Assembly (NCBI RefSeq): GCF_030758615.1 | Contig: NZ_CP132381.1 | Span: 2,046,001 to 2,110,000, forward strand | Direction: 5' to 3' | Length of the DNA stretch: 64,000 bases | From: Gilliamella apis | GTDB taxonomy: Bacteria; Pseudomonadota; Gammaproteobacteria; Enterobacterales; Orbaceae | In this document: positions 28,991-37,910 of the stretch, piece by piece | Layout: each line of letters starts with the position of its first letter | How positions within the stretch are numbered: position 1 is the stretch's first letter | Notes under the pieces: model-generated | The model's database searches: none | Told to the model about the DNA's origin: nothing | What the model saw: the letters and a program-made list of their open reading frames with translations, nothing else | Position numbers and translations under genes: made by a program

Positions 28991-29405
28991 TTTTATATCC
29001 TTTTTGTGTTTCACATAAAAAATGGTCATATTCTCTTATATAATCATTTTCGTCATAAAAACCATCGGCTAAAACAATAAGAACAGAATCCTCTGAAAAA
29101 TTTTGCATAATACGCCAAACCGGTCCTTCAATGATTAAACCAATACTTGGAGAATTTAATGAGAATGTCTGTTTTACATTTTGATACTCACAATAAATAT
29201 CAACTGTTCCTGATACAGCTATCAACAATTGCTTTAATTTTTTGTGCGCATGAAAACCTCGAGAAATATTTTTTTGAGTACCATAAATATAATACATACG
29301 CTTAATATCAAAACCGATATTGTGGCTATTTTCAAGTGAAATCAAAGAGCCTCTCTCATCGCCAATAATATTAAAATTTACAAACTCAACTCTAGGTTCA
29401 ATCAT
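28983..29405 (-). CDS. fdtA: dTDP-4-keto-6-deoxyhexose 3,4-ketoisomerase (FdtA/QdtA-like)
   Basis: A 140-residue cupin of the WxcM/FdtA family. It turns the RmlB product, dTDP-4-keto-6-deoxyglucose, into a dTDP-3-keto sugar for amination. Motifs: DERGSLISLE, MYYIYGT, RGFHAHKKLKQLLIAVSGTV (cupin histidines), and GPVWRIMQNFSEDSVLIVLADG with DENDYIREY. The matching aminotransferase is encoded about 8 kb downstream in the same direction. FdtA (Fuc3N, galacto) and QdtA (Qui3N, gluco) cannot be separated by eye, so the symbol is provisional. Confidence 0.88.
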   Translation of the reverse strand: MIEPRVEFVNFNIIGDERGSLISLENSHNIGFDIKRMYYIYGTQKNISRGFHAHKKLKQLLIAVSGTVDIYCEYQNVKQTFSLNSPSIGLIIEGPVWRIMQNFSEDSVLIVLADGFYDENDYIREYDHFLCETQKGYKNA

Positions 29406-29605
29406 TTAAAAATCCTGATAAAAAAGAATATAACTAATATATTAGTTGATAAATAATGTGATAAATTAAATAAAAATGTCATGCTATAAGTATTTACGAA
29501 TCATTTTAACAAATTTTTCAATTTATCAGCAATGCTAAGATTTTTGAATATAAAAAGAAAATAATCCGTAATTGTAATAAAAAATCAATTTTTCTTCAAT
29601 AAATA

Positions 29606-30694
29606 TTAACATCCAATAAAATAACGCGATTTATTTTTTGTCATTTTTTTCACTACTTCAATTACTATTATTGATAAGAATAACGTTATTAAAGCCATAG
29701 TTATGCCAATTATTAATTCTAAAAAACCAGAACAATTTTGGGTTACTTGCTGAAAATAATTATTATTTTTTAAAAATAAATAGAATATACTCTCTAATAT
29801 AGCATAGTGAATAAAGAAAATAGGGAAACTTATATTAGCTATATATGATAATATAGAGTTGAATTTATTTTTAGTAAAATTCGAGTTGGTATAATCCCAA
29901 AAATATAATAACAACATAAATATCATTATTTTAAATGGCGTGTACATCACACCTCTTAAACTAAAATTAGGAATAGTTTCATACATTGTCGCAATCAGTA
30001 ATAAAACTACACTAAAGAACATTATAATAATAAAAAAATTTCTTTTTATTATCTTCATGATATTAAGATGATTTTGTCTTATTCCCATACCTATTATATA
30101 TACAGGCAGAAAATGCAAAGAAATTGATAATAACTTATAGCCGTCATGAGGTCTAGGGTATAAACTAACAAAAATAAAAGATATTATTGATAAAGTTGTC
30201 AAATTTTTACCAGATAAAAATTTTAAAATTGGTGCTAATAAATAGATAACAGTTATCATAGGGATAAACCAAAAAGGTATAGATAAACTACCCCGTTTCC
30301 ATTCAATGAAAAACTTTTTAAAACTTTGATATATTGAATTGTCATTAATGTAGTCCCAATAACAAAACACAAAAATTACAAAAGAAACTACAGTATATGG
30401 GATAATCACATTTTTAATTTTTGATAAATAATATCTTTTTAATTTAAATTTATAAGAAAGATGTTGAAATAAATATCCTGCTATCAAGACAAAGCCAACA
30501 GTCCAATTAAGAGTAAGAGAGGAAAAAAAATAAAAATAACTTTGATTTGAACCCATTTTTTTACAGATCCCTGAAGACCATAATATTCCATAGCAGTGAC
30601 ATATCACAATCAGAATTATAATAATGCCTCTTAAAAGATGAATCGAATTAACCTTTCTTAAATTATCAAATGTTGCAGAATCCATATATTTCAT
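29606..30694 (-). CDS. Acyltransferase 3 family membrane protein
   Basis: A 362-residue integral membrane protein with about ten hydrophobic helices. The N-terminal NSIHLLRGIIIILIVICHCYG has the family's arginine and histidine (R..H motif). LNWTVGFVLIAGYLF and FWFIPMITVIYLLAP follow. Members such as OafA and WecH move acetyl or other acyl groups onto surface glycans. It is separated from the sugar operon by a 200-base spacer but is co-oriented. O-acylation of the same glycan is likely. No SGNH domain is fused. Confidence 0.8.
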   Translation of the reverse strand: MKYMDSATFDNLRKVNSIHLLRGIIIILIVICHCYGILWSSGICKKMGSNQSYFYFFSSLTLNWTVGFVLIAGYLFQHLSYKFKLKRYYLSKIKNVIIPYTVVSFVIFVFCYWDYINDNSIYQSFKKFFIEWKRGSLSIPFWFIPMITVIYLLAPILKFLSGKNLTTLSIISFIFVSLYPRPHDGYKLLSISLHFLPVYIIGMGIRQNHLNIMKIIKRNFFIIIMFFSVVLLLIATMYETIPNFSLRGVMYTPFKIMIFMLLLYFWDYTNSNFTKNKFNSILSYIANISFPIFFIHYAILESIFYLFLKNNNYFQQVTQNCSGFLELIIGITMALITLFLSIIVIEVVKKMTKNKSRYFIGC

Positions 30695-30839
30695 TACCGT
30701 ACTATCAATTGTATTTTTCCAACTTTACTAATCTTCTTAAATAAAAAATTAATAACAACCCATTATATTATTAATAATAATCATTTATGATAGCATTCTA
30801 ATTATCATTATTGTAGATATTTAAAATATTATTAGATAT

Positions 30840-32081
30840 TTACCGCCCTATCCCATAATCCCGAAGTTTATTTGCAATTGCGGTGTGGGATACCCCTAAT
30901 CTTTTGGCAAGTTTTCTTGAGCTTGGATATTTGACATAGAGACTTTTTAGGACTTCTTTTTCATAGTTTTTCGTCATTTCATCTAGCGTTTTATTGTCAA
31001 TATCCCTAATCAATGAGATCTGAGTTGAAGTTATTGCTGGTAAAACAATGTCTTTTACCGTCAATTGTGAAGATGTTAACTGAGCCAATGCTGAATAAAG
31101 TACATTTTTAAGCTGTCTTACATTACCTGGCCATGAGTATTGAGCTAAATAAGGAATAACATCTTGATTAACTGTTGGCGGTGTAATTCCCTGCTTATTA
31201 GCAAATTCATCAATAAAAATTTGTGTGAGCGGTGCAATATCTTCCTGACGTTCTTGTAGTGAAGGTAAATTTAAGGACAACACATTCAAGCGATAATAAA
31301 GATCTTTCCTAAACTTTCCTTGTTCCACCAATTCAGCTAAATCAACTTTAGTGGCACAGATGATTCTAACATCTACATAAACTTCGTTATCATCGCCGAC
31401 TCGTCTAAAAAAGCCATCGTTAATAAAACGCAATAATTTGGTTTGCATTTGGAATGACATTTCATCGATGCCATCAAGTAATACAGAACCACCATTAGCC
31501 TGTTCAAAAAAACCTTTTTTGCTTTCAAGTGCTCCTGGATAAGCCCCTGCGGCATGGCCATAAAGCTCACTTTCAACAACATCATCAGGCATAGCGGCAC
31601 AATTGAGACCTAAAAAAGTTTGATCCCCCCTAGGGCTATATTGATGACATGCACTAGCCAACAAATCTTTACCTGTGCCAGTTTCACCGGTAATTAGTAA
31701 TGGTTCTCTTTGCATTGAAAAAGCTTTAGCTTGAGCAATTAATTTTTGCATTGATTGGCTTTTAACAGCAAAAATATCAAAAGCATGACTTCCAACAACA
31801 TTAATTTTTGATAACCGTTTTTTTAGATATTCAACTGGTTGCAAAACAAAGGTAATAAGAGATGATTCATTAATTTTCTGCAATAAAAAATACTGGGAGT
31901 TTAATACAATAATCGTATCGTCATATTCGGATAAATCAAATGTTGCATCCAAACTAAATGCATTTCGATAATCAAATGGCTGATCTAAACTTAATAAATT
32001 ACTAGAAAATAATGCTTTTGCTGCATCATTATAAGCAACTAAATGTGTATTATTGTCGATTTTAATGATGGCTGCTTGCAT
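30840..32081 (-). CDS. tyrR: TyrR-like transcriptional regulator, short N-terminus
   Basis: Regulator of aromatic amino acid genes. Here it has about 413 residues: a PAS-like region (about 1-90), an AAA+ domain (about 95-330), and a C-terminal Fis-type HTH (YPSSRKLAKRLGVSHTAIAN), nearly identical to E. coli TyrR. The ACT domain of the 513-residue E. coli protein is missing. AAGAYPGA replaces the sigma-54 GAFTGA loop, as usual in TyrR. Walker A is GETGTGKD, but Walker B reads LLDGIDEM where LLDEIGEM is typical, so the second acidic residue is lost. The ATG at 32079-32081 has GGGAG seven bases upstream and overlaps nagZ by 20 bases. Confidence 0.87.
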   Translation of the reverse strand: MQAAIIKIDNNTHLVAYNDAAKALFSSNLLSLDQPFDYRNAFSLDATFDLSEYDDTIIVLNSQYFLLQKINESSLITFVLQPVEYLKKRLSKINVVGSHAFDIFAVKSQSMQKLIAQAKAFSMQREPLLITGETGTGKDLLASACHQYSPRGDQTFLGLNCAAMPDDVVESELYGHAAGAYPGALESKKGFFEQANGGSVLLDGIDEMSFQMQTKLLRFINDGFFRRVGDDNEVYVDVRIICATKVDLAELVEQGKFRKDLYYRLNVLSLNLPSLQERQEDIAPLTQIFIDEFANKQGITPPTVNQDVIPYLAQYSWPGNVRQLKNVLYSALAQLTSSQLTVKDIVLPAITSTQISLIRDIDNKTLDEMTKNYEKEVLKSLYVKYPSSRKLAKRLGVSHTAIANKLRDYGIGR

Positions 32082-33108
32082 TATAATGCTCCCACTTTTC
32101 ATTCAACTTCATTAAATTTTGATGACGATTCTGCCAATCATGACTCTTTATCAAATCGGCATAATTTACTTTGGTATTAGTTAATAGTAGTTTTGCTTTA
32201 TCGGTTAATAATGGCTGTTTTTCATTTAAACGAGTTAATGTATCTAAAATAGCTAATGTGCCATTTCGATTATTACAAGCCAATAATAAATCACAACCAG
32301 CATTAAGCGCTGCTTTAGCTCGTTCAGCGTGATCCCCCAAAACAGAAGCTCCTTCCATCGATAAATCATCAGAAAATATAACACCATCAAAATGTAACTT
32401 TTCACGTAACACTGTTTTTAGCCAAAACACTGACCCGCTAGCTGGTTTATCATTAAATTCAGGATAAATAACATGAGCAGGCATAATTGCATCGAGTTTC
32501 TTTTCAGCGATTAATTTGGCAAAAATCTGCATATCATTTTCAATGAGTTCTTTCGAACGATAATCGATTGGTGTTTCTTTATGAGAATCAGCAATAACAT
32601 GGCCATGGCCAGGAAAATGTTTACCAGTTGTTTTCATGCCTGCCGAATGCATACCATCAATCATTGACGATGCAATTTGATAAGCAATATAACTATCATG
32701 ATGAAATGATCGACTTCCAATGGCTAAACAATCATGACCTAAATCAAGTACAGGTGCATAACTTAAATCAATGTCGTAGGCAATCAATTCCATCGCTAGT
32801 AACCAACCCGCGTCAAATGCTAATGATTTCGCTTTTTCTAAATCATTAAGCAAAGCAAAAGATTGCACAGGAGGAATTAGAGTAAAGCCTTGCTTGAAAC
32901 GTTGAACTCGACCACCTTCATGATCAACCGAAATTAATAAACGTTCTGATGTTACTGAACGAATTTGCTTTATCAAATCAGTCAATTGCTCAGGAGACTG
33001 ATAATTACGACTAAATAAAATAATCCCTGCTACCATTGGATTTTTTAAAAGCGATATATCATCATTGGTTAATGATGTACTCGGCACATCGATCAATAAA
33101 GGCCCCAT
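32062..33108 (-). CDS. nagZ: Beta-N-acetylhexosaminidase (muropeptide recycling)
   Basis: Cytosolic GH3 enzyme that removes GlcNAc from 1,6-anhydro-muropeptides during peptidoglycan recycling. The 348 residues begin MGPLLIDVPSTSL. They contain SVDHEGGRVQRF, the KHFPGHGHVIADSHKETP signature with the His/Asp pair, and GVIFSDDLSMEGA with the nucleophile Asp. Length is normal. It directly follows lpoB, sharing one base, in the usual enteric order but without thiK between. Confidence 0.95.
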   Translation of the reverse strand: MGPLLIDVPSTSLTNDDISLLKNPMVAGIILFSRNYQSPEQLTDLIKQIRSVTSERLLISVDHEGGRVQRFKQGFTLIPPVQSFALLNDLEKAKSLAFDAGWLLAMELIAYDIDLSYAPVLDLGHDCLAIGSRSFHHDSYIAYQIASSMIDGMHSAGMKTTGKHFPGHGHVIADSHKETPIDYRSKELIENDMQIFAKLIAEKKLDAIMPAHVIYPEFNDKPASGSVFWLKTVLREKLHFDGVIFSDDLSMEGASVLGDHAERAKAALNAGCDLLLACNNRNGTLAILDTLTRLNEKQPLLTDKAKLLLTNTKVNYADLIKSHDWQNRHQNLMKLNEKWEHYNASSHH

Positions 33109-33725
33109 TATTCAGCAGCTCCTTGAGCATGATTAACAGAATTTTGGGATTGGATATCCTTTGTTGTCACACGTTGTAAAATTTCACCCGTTTGGGTTGA
33201 AAGTAATTCCATAGAAAGGTTGGCATCTTCATTTTCGGCTGGTAACTTATAAAGTGTGGTAAAAAGCACATACCCAGCATTTATTGACTTTGCCAAACCG
33301 ATCATTTTACTGCGAGAAACAAGTTTATCATCAACAGAAATACCTAACGCTTGTTTAGCTTGACTGATCGATTGTCTATCAGCCACAGAGAAAATACTTT
33401 GCTTATTCAGTATATTATGTAAAGTTGTATCAATCTGATTTGTTGCTAAATAATCACCACTACGATTTTGGATATCACTAATTAACAACACTTTATTACC
33501 TTCAATTGCTGATGAAGATTGCAATATTTTATTTACAACTGGAGATAATATATCATTCCAATCAGTTGTTTTAACTATCTGTGGAGGAGTATCAACCACT
33601 CCAGTGTTATCTGGGATTTCTACTGGCGGATTGACTTCAGTTTTTTGATTATAACCGAGAAGTTGACATCCAGCTAAACTAAAAGCAAGCATGCTCATTC
33701 CAATGATACGTTTAAACTGTTTCAT
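33108..33725 (-). CDS. lpoB: Penicillin-binding protein activator LpoB
   Basis: Outer-membrane lipoprotein that reaches through the periplasm to activate PBP1b. The 205-residue product has a lipoprotein signal with lipobox LAGC at about residues 17-20 and a proline-rich linker (NPPVEIPDN...DTPPQ). The globular LpoB domain follows, with NKVLLISDIQNRS, DRQSISQAKQALG and KSINAGYVLFTTLYK. It sits between hinT and nagZ as in enterics, where ycfL and thiK are also present; both are missing here. Confidence 0.92.
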   Translation of the reverse strand: MKQFKRIIGMSMLAFSLAGCQLLGYNQKTEVNPPVEIPDNTGVVDTPPQIVKTTDWNDILSPVVNKILQSSSAIEGNKVLLISDIQNRSGDYLATNQIDTTLHNILNKQSIFSVADRQSISQAKQALGISVDDKLVSRSKMIGLAKSINAGYVLFTTLYKLPAENEDANLSMELLSTQTGEILQRVTTKDIQSQNSVNHAQGAAE

Positions 33726-33730
33726 ATAAG

Positions 33731-34078
33731 CTAACCTATTAATCGCCCTAAATTTTTACCACCTAATAAATGCATGTGAATATGAAAAACTTCTTGTCCT
33801 GCATCTTTATTACAATTCATTATTAAACGATAACCACTTTCATCAATACCTTCTTGCTTGGCAATTTTAGCCGCAACAACCATCATATGACCAAGCAGAG
33901 CTTCATCAGACTCTGCAATATGATTTACGGTTGGAATCAATTTATTGGGAATAATTAAAATATGTGTAGGGGCTTGAGGAGAAATATCCCGAAAGGCAGT
34001 AACCTGATCATCTTGAAAAACAATATCAGCAGGAATTTCACGGCGAATTATTTTACTAAAAATGGTTTCTTCAGCCAT
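33731..34078 (-). CDS. hinT: HIT-family purine nucleoside phosphoramidase
   Basis: HinT hydrolyses adenosine phosphoramidates and aminoacyl-AMPs. The 115-residue product has the histidine triad HIHMHLLGG (about residues 101-109), [16 protein letters not shown] at the start, and [19 protein letters not shown]. It is first in the hinT-lpoB-nagZ-tyrR run, with a four-base gap to lpoB. The promoter must lie in the 370-base gap shared with rpsF. Confidence 0.95.
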   Translation of the reverse strand: MAEETIFSKIIRREIPADIVFQDDQVTAFRDISPQAPTHILIIPNKLIPTVNHIAESDEALLGHMMVVAAKIAKQEGIDESGYRLIMNCNKDAGQEVFHIHMHLLGGKNLGRLIG

Positions 34079-34323
34079 ATAAACACTCCTTTAAAAATAG
34101 CTATTAACATTAAACTTTTATCTTATAAAGAATAACATATTTTAATGACAAAGATGTATAGATATCGTTACATTTTTACACCTAATTCACCCGTTCAAGT
34201 AAAAACTTTGTCGAAAAGTTTTTTTTATCCTATTTATAATCGATTTTTAGTTAAATTTTTTAGTTATGATTAATAGATTATTTTTATTATAAAAAACGAA
34301 TAGCACTTTTAATATTTATTCAT

Positions 34324-34352
34324 TTGTTAAAGTAATTATTTTGATATATAAT
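34324..34352 (+). promoter_or_regulatory. Sigma-70 promoter for the rpsF operon
   Basis: TTGTTA at 34324-34329 and TATAAT at 34347-34352 are separated by exactly 17 bases. Transcription should begin near 34359, giving a leader of about 90 bases before rpsF. Confidence 0.7.
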
Positions 34353-34374
34353 GCGCCGTCGATTTCAACCGCTT

Positions 34375-34440
34375 AATTTTCATGTTCCTTGCTTTCAATG
34401 GGTTGCGGTTGCCCCGACAGAAAGCTGATTAATCCGTAGG
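34375..34440 (+). promoter_or_regulatory. Probable S6:S18 autoregulatory leader
   Basis: The leader has a GC-richer foldable stretch (GGGTTGCGGTTGCCCCGACA) just upstream of the ribosome-binding site. In many bacteria the S6:S18 complex binds an rpsF leader with a CCG-containing bulge, and the position and CCCCGA element fit that. The exact fold was not computed. Confidence 0.4.
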
Positions 34441-34448
34441 GAGCGATA

Positions 34449-34832
34449 ATGCGTCATTACGAAATTGTATTTATGGTTCACCCAGATCAAAGTGAACAAG
34501 TACCTGGTATGATCGAACGTTATACTGGTACGTTAACCACTGATGGTGGCAAAATCCATCGTTTAGAAGATTGGGGTCGTCGTCAATTAGCATATCCTAT
34601 CGAAAAATTGCATAAAGCACATTATGTGTTAATGAATGTTGAAGCTACTCAAGAAGCAGTAAATGAACTTGAAGATAACTTCCGTTTCAATGATGCAGTA
34701 ATTCGCAGTTTAATTATGCGTACCAAACATTCTGTAACTGAAACATCACCAATGCTAAAAGCTAAAGATGAACGTCGTAGTTCTGAAGAAGATTTTAGCG
34801 ATGCAAACATGGACGATGATTCGGAAGAATAA
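34449..34832 (+). CDS. rpsF: 30S ribosomal protein S6
   Basis: S6 binds the central domain of 16S rRNA as a pair with S18. The 127 residues start [20 protein letters not shown] and include [21 protein letters not shown] and the acidic C-terminal tail ([10 protein letters not shown]). Ribosome-binding site TAGGGAGCG precedes the ATG. It is first gene of rpsF-priB-rpsR-rplI. Confidence 0.97.
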   Translation: MRHYEIVFMVHPDQSEQVPGMIERYTGTLTTDGGKIHRLEDWGRRQLAYPIEKLHKAHYVLMNVEATQEAVNELEDNFRFNDAVIRSLIMRTKHSVTETSPMLKAKDERRSSEEDFSDANMDDDSEE

Positions 34833-35127
34833 TCGTTTAGTTTTATCGGGATTGATTACTAAAACCCCGATTAAAAAAATGAGTCCAAGTGGGATATCAC
34901 ACTGTCAGTTTTATTTAGAACATGTTTCTGAACAAATCGAAGCAGGACTCTCAAGACAAGCATGGTGCATAATGCCCGTTATTGTCAGTGGACAACACGA
35001 GTTAAGTTACAGTATTAAAAAAGGCAGCAAAGTTTTGGTAAGTGGCTTTATTAGTACACATACTAAACGAGATAAAACCAGTCAAATAGTTTTACATGCT
35101 GACCAAATTAAACTATTAGGAGAATAG
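34816..35127 (+). CDS. priB: Primosomal replication protein N
   Basis: PriB is a single-strand DNA-binding OB-fold dimer that joins PriA and DnaT in replication restart. The product of about 103 residues reads [16 protein letters not shown], then [27 protein letters not shown] and [12 protein letters not shown], and ends [10 protein letters not shown], close to E. coli PriB. I choose the ATG at 34816, which places NRLVLSG at residue 6 as in the family. It overlaps the rpsF stop by 17 bases, so translation is coupled. Confidence 0.93.
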   Translation: MIRKNNRLVLSGLITKTPIKKMSPSGISHCQFYLEHVSEQIEAGLSRQAWCIMPVIVSGQHELSYSIKKGSKVLVSGFISTHTKRDKTSQIVLHADQIKLLGE

Positions 35128-35131
35128 CCAA

Positions 35132-35359
35132 ATGGCACGTTACTTCCGTCGTCGCAAATTCTGCCGTTTTACAGCAGAAGGCGTTAAAGAAATTGATTAT
35201 AAAGATGTTTCTTTATTAAAAAGCTATATCACAGAAAGTGGTAAAATCGTACCAAGCCGTATTACTGGTACTAGCGCAAAATATCAACGTCAACTAGCTC
35301 GCGCTATCAAACGCGCTCGTTACTTGGCATTATTACCATATACTGACAATCATCAGTAA
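35132..35359 (+). CDS. rpsR: 30S ribosomal protein S18
   Basis: S18 pairs with S6 on the 30S platform. The 75 residues start [17 protein letters not shown] and include the highly conserved [20 protein letters not shown] and [17 protein letters not shown]. Normal length; four bases after priB. Confidence 0.98.
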   Translation: MARYFRRRKFCRFTAEGVKEIDYKDVSLLKSYITESGKIVPSRITGTSAKYQRQLARAIKRARYLALLPYTDNHQ

Positions 35360-35381
35360 TTAGCAACAGAGGGAACATATA

Positions 35382-35831
35382 ATGCAAATTATTCTACTCG
35401 ATAAAGTTGCTAATTTAGGCAGCTTAGGTGATCAAGTTAATGTTAAAGCGGGTTACGCTCGTAACTTTTTGATTCCACAAGGTAAAGCAGTACCAGCAAC
35501 TAAAAAGAATATTGAATTCTTCGAAGCTCGTCGTGCTGAATTAGAAGCAAAATTAGCTGAAACATTAAAAGCAGCTGAACAACGCGTTGCTGAAATCAAT
35601 GCTTTAGGTAAAGTAACTATTACTTCTAAAGCAGGTGATGAAGGTCGTTTATTTGGTTCAATTGGTACTCGTGATATCGCTGATGCAGTTAAAGCTCGTG
35701 GTATTCAAGTATCAAAAAGCGAAGTTCGTTTACCAAATGGTGTATTGCGTACTACTGGTGAACACGAAGTGTTATTCCAAGTACACAGCGAAGCTTTTGC
35801 AAAAGTTATTGTTGATATTATTCCTGAATAA
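35382..35831 (+). CDS. rplI: 50S ribosomal protein L9
   Basis: L9 binds domain V of 23S rRNA and restrains frame slipping. The 149 residues begin [20 protein letters not shown], with [15 protein letters not shown], a long charged linker helix, and the C-terminal [18 protein letters not shown] domain. It is last gene of the operon, followed by a strong terminator. Confidence 0.98.
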   Translation: MQIILLDKVANLGSLGDQVNVKAGYARNFLIPQGKAVPATKKNIEFFEARRAELEAKLAETLKAAEQRVAEINALGKVTITSKAGDEGRLFGSIGTRDIADAVKARGIQVSKSEVRLPNGVLRTTGEHEVLFQVHSEAFAKVIVDIIPE

Positions 35832-35850
35832 TCATCAAATAACAGTATAA

Positions 35851-35879
35851 AAAACCCGTTTAATTAAACGGGTTTTTTT
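35851..35879 (+). terminator. Intrinsic terminator of the rpsF-rplI operon
   Basis: The palindrome AAAACCCGTTT/AAACGGGTTTT with an AATT loop is followed by a T-run. It lies 20 bases past the rplI stop. The A-run on the other side may let it also stop leftward transcription. Confidence 0.85.
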
Positions 35880-35956
35880 ATACTATTTAGTTATTAGCTA
35901 AAAATAAAGTTAAAATTGGATATTCTATATTTCTTTGTTAAGGAATATTCACTCGA

Positions 35957-37660
35957 TTATTTAACAATAATTGACGTTCCTCTGCCACGTGGATCAGATA
36001 CCGGTTGAGGTTTATTATTAATAATTCTAATTGCTTGAATATCACCACTGAAATCCTGTTTTTCAAATTGATATCCCATTTTCTCAAGTTGATTTTTTAG
36101 ATCAATTGGTACTTCAGCCTGAAAAGGCTCGATAAAAATCACATTATTTGGTAATAATTGATGGTGGTAACGTGGTGCATCCATAGCCGATTTTAATGTC
36201 ATGTTATTATCAAAAATATTTGTTACAACTTGAAAAATAGAAGTGAATATTCTCGAACCACCAGGGGTACCAATAACCATAACCACTTCATTATCTTTAA
36301 CTAAAATACTTGGTGACATAGATGATAGTGGACGTTTATTTGGCTCTATCGCATTAGCATCTTTACCTACAACACCAAATTGATTGGCAATACCAGGCTT
36401 ACTACTAAAATCATCCATTTCGTTGTTTAAAACAATACCGGTTCCTTCTACAACAACAGCAGATCCAAACCAACCATTTAAAGTATATGTATTAGAAACA
36501 GCATTTCCCCATTTGTCTACAACTGAAAAATGAGTAGTTTGTAATTTTTCATGATTATTATCTAGTCCAGGTTTTACTTGCTCAGTAATTGAAACCGCAT
36601 TGGCATTAATAGATTTAGCCCGATTAGCTAAATAACTATCATCAATTAATTTAGCAACTGGTACATTAACAAAATCAGGATCACCCATGTATTCAGCGCG
36701 GTCAGCAAAAACACGTTTTTCGATCTCTGCTAATAAGTGGACATACTGAGCAGAGTTTACTTTAACATCTTTGAAATCATCAGCTAATTTTTGTTTCATT
36801 AATAATAATTGAATCAACCCAACGCCACCTGAACTTGGCGGTGGTGCCGTTACTACTTGCATATCATGCCAATTGGCTAGGATCGGATCTCGCCATTTAG
36901 CTTGATAGTTAGCTAAATCATTTTGTGTGATTAAACCACCATTTTTTGCCATTTCTTGCACAATTAATTGGGCTGTTTTACCTCGGTAAAATTCATCAGC
37001 ACCGTCCTTTGCGATACGCGTTAACACAGCACCTAATTCAGGTTGCTTGAAAATTTTTCCTTCCTGCATAGCACCAAAGTACTGTTTAAAATGTCCATTG
37101 GTCGGTGCCAGATCCTGTACTTCCTGATAACGTGTAATCAGCTGTTTATCAACCGTAAAACCTTGGTTTGCAAACCGAATAGCTGGTGCTATCACTTCTT
37201 GCCAACTAAGTTTGCCAAATCGCTGATGAACCGCCCACATTCCTGCTACTGTTCCTGGAACACCTGATGCTTTATGCGAATATAAGCTTAAATCAGCTAC
37301 TACATTTTTCTGTTTATCAAGAAACATATCTTTAGAGGCTTGATTAGGTGCTGTCTCTCGATAATCGATAAAATAAGGTTTTCCTTCCATCCAAATGGTC
37401 ATAAATCCGCCACCACCGATATTGCCCGCTTCTGGGTAGGTTACAGCTAAAGCAAATGCAGTAGCGACACTGGCATCAACAGCATTACCACCCTTTTTTA
37501 AGATTTCTTCTGCGGCGATGGCGCCATAATAATCGGGAGAAGCCACAGCACCAGCTTCAAACTTATGTTTTACATTTTCTATGGCCGCTACATATTGACT
37601 TATTGATAGAAGAAAGATAATGCAACAATACTTTCTTAACTTGTGTTTGATACAGTACAT
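35957..37660 (-). CDS. ggt: Gamma-glutamyltranspeptidase
   Basis: Periplasmic Ntn-hydrolase that cleaves the gamma-glutamyl bond of glutathione and related peptides. The 567 residues have a signal peptide (CCIIFLLSISQYVAA), GGNAVDASVATAFAL, GNIGGGGFMTIW and RETAPNQA. The autoprocessing site is QTTHFSVVDKWGNAVSNTYT, where the second Thr becomes the small-subunit nucleophile. RPLSSMSPSI and GTPGGSRIFT follow. Its glutamate product and 5-oxoproline precursors relate loosely to the pxp operon about 15 kb away. Monocistronic by spacing. Confidence 0.95.
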   Translation of the reverse strand: MYCIKHKLRKYCCIIFLLSISQYVAAIENVKHKFEAGAVASPDYYGAIAAEEILKKGGNAVDASVATAFALAVTYPEAGNIGGGGFMTIWMEGKPYFIDYRETAPNQASKDMFLDKQKNVVADLSLYSHKASGVPGTVAGMWAVHQRFGKLSWQEVIAPAIRFANQGFTVDKQLITRYQEVQDLAPTNGHFKQYFGAMQEGKIFKQPELGAVLTRIAKDGADEFYRGKTAQLIVQEMAKNGGLITQNDLANYQAKWRDPILANWHDMQVVTAPPPSSGGVGLIQLLLMKQKLADDFKDVKVNSAQYVHLLAEIEKRVFADRAEYMGDPDFVNVPVAKLIDDSYLANRAKSINANAVSITEQVKPGLDNNHEKLQTTHFSVVDKWGNAVSNTYTLNGWFGSAVVVEGTGIVLNNEMDDFSSKPGIANQFGVVGKDANAIEPNKRPLSSMSPSILVKDNEVVMVIGTPGGSRIFTSIFQVVTNIFDNNMTLKSAMDAPRYHHQLLPNNVIFIEPFQAEVPIDLKNQLEKMGYQFEKQDFSGDIQAIRIINNKPQPVSDPRGRGTSIIVK

Positions 37661-37856
37661 TTCACATCTCCTTATTAAAAAAATAATTATTCCCTTCTAT
37701 TCTAATATTGATAAAAAAATTCAGATTTTTATTCATTATTTGATCAAAAGGAATTTTAAATATAGCATAGAAAATGGCTGTATCGTTCAGAGATTAACCA
37801 TGAAAAAAACTAATATTAGTTTAGCGATGATTATAATTGAGTATATTACAAAGCAA

Positions 37857-37890
37857 AAAGCACGAAATTGAATTAATTTCATGCTTTAAT
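37857..37890 (-). terminator. Intrinsic terminator of the cellobiose PTS operon
   Basis: On the minus strand, AAAGCATGAAATT and AATTTCGTGCTTT form a stem with one mismatch, followed by TTTTGC. It lies about 20 bases past the EIIC stop. Confidence 0.65.
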
Positions 37891-37910
37891 CTATGAAGTA
37901 ATAAATTAAG

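Larger units (their letters stand above)
34079..34448. other. Divergent regulatory region between hinT and rpsF
   Basis: These 370 bases contain no gene. The rpsF-proximal part holds a strong promoter and a structured leader, listed separately. The hinT side is AT-rich with no clear promoter that I can single out. Confidence 0.5.

Noticed and set aside
23032..29029. Aryl polyene or type II fatty-acid/polyketide cluster
   Set aside because: No KAS I/II pair, chain-length factor, dehydratase or ammonia lyase is present; the FkbH protein and sugar enzymes point to glycan acylation.
37620..37871. Small rightward open frame between ggt and the PTS operon
   Set aside because: It starts inside ggt, overlaps the operon terminator, and has low-complexity AT-driven composition with no ribosome-binding site.
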